From Phytophthora colocasiae (Eukaryota > Oomycota > Peronosporomycetes > Peronosporales > Peronosporaceae), in contig JAGKQI010000043.1 in NCBI GenBank assembly GCA_018806915.1, positions 186,001 through 250,000 of the forward strand: a stretch of 64,000 bases of DNA, in the 5' to 3' direction. Every line of letters starts with the position of its first letter. Within the stretch, counting starts at the first letter, position 1. Below, in pieces: positions 63,691 to 64,000 of this stretch. The notes under the pieces were generated by a model. It was not told the DNA's origin and made no database searches. It saw only the letters and a list, made by a program, of their open reading frames with translations. Both the position numbers and the translations under genes were made by a program.

Positions 63691-64000
63691 TCCGTTCAAC
63701 CAATCGTCGACACTAACAACTGCCCTTGGATCCCGTCTTAAGCGTCGAGGATACTGACTAATGACCCGTTCCCGATAGCCCGTCGCCAGTCACTCACCCA
63801 CCTAACACCGCCCAAAGCTTCAGTTGCCGTCTCTTCTCGTCCGTCCAACCAATTGTCAACGCCAACAACTGCCCCTGGATCCCGTCCCAAACGTCAAGGA
63901 TACTGACTAATGACCCGTTCCCGATAGCCCGTCGCCAGTCACTCACCGTCTAGCACCGCCCAAAGCTTCAGTTGCCGTCTCTTCAATCGCTCGTCCGTCC
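63691..64000. repeat. 149-bp tandem repeat running off the window
   Basis: Two nearly complete units offset by 149 bp (the CCAATCGTCGAC block at 63700 and CCAATTGTCAAC at 63849). Shared blocks include ACTGACTAATGACCCGTTCC, GCCCGTCGCCAGTCACTCAC and GCTTCAGTTGCCGTCTCTTC. A third unit appears to start at the window edge. Pyrimidine-rich and non-coding. Confidence 0.8.

Noticed and set aside
1..64000. CRISPR arrays, rRNA or tRNA genes
   Set aside because: No regularly spaced short repeats, no rRNA-like sequence and no cloverleaf I could recognise on either strand.

Overview
The window is nuclear DNA from an oomycete, most likely Phytophthora or a close Peronosporales relative; the species cannot be named from sequence alone. 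The case rests on compact genes with 45-75 bp GT-AG introns, short intergenic gaps, a repeated oomycete-type core promoter (TCATT-YY-N-CAATTT, initiator plus flanking region) just upstream of several start codons, a secreted pectin lyase, and dense decayed Helitron, MULE, Tc1/mariner, hAT and copia remnants.

Layout. 1-10.2 kb is gene-dense: a cytochrome b5-domain protein with a CaaX end; ARPC4; a PIF/Harbinger-type MITE; a hAT fragment; a broken aldo/keto reductase; a pectin lyase; histone PARylation factor 1 (HPF1, rebuilt from five exons); a thermospermine synthase; and mitochondrial EF-Ts. 10.2-48.5 kb holds three paralogous P5-type ATPases (10225-14414 minus, frameshifted; 28379-32584 plus; 44282-48478 plus). 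Between them lie a tandem Helitron array (14544-21719), a solitary MULE transposase (23708-25473), and two inverted 5.2-kb MULE copies (33050-38263 and 38904-44129) around a 640-bp spacer. 48.8-60 kb holds a giant DUF3638/DUF3645 protein with helicase-like motifs and, divergent from it, an eight-exon WGR-type PARP. 60-64 kb is a Tc1/mariner relic, a broken copia gag-pol and a 149-bp tandem repeat running off the window.

How the genes relate. HPF1 and PARP are partners in serine ADP-ribosylation in animals, and both are present here about 50 kb apart. The thermospermine synthase lies about 1.4 kb from the nearest P5 ATPase; animal P5B pumps move polyamines, so a polyamine theme is possible but not shown. 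The P5 paralogs share blocks of near-identical sequence interrupted by divergent membrane segments, which looks like gene conversion.

The most striking structure is the inverted MULE pair. Each copy has a different 9-bp sequence on each side, and the inner flank of each copy is the reverse complement of the outer flank of the other. That is the footprint of two independent MULE insertions followed by recombination between them that flipped the spacer. The second is the Helitron array: a complete 3' end (CTAG) directly abuts a new 5' end (TCTC), and the whole array sits in one A/T target 45 bp upstream of the core promoter of a P5 ATPase.
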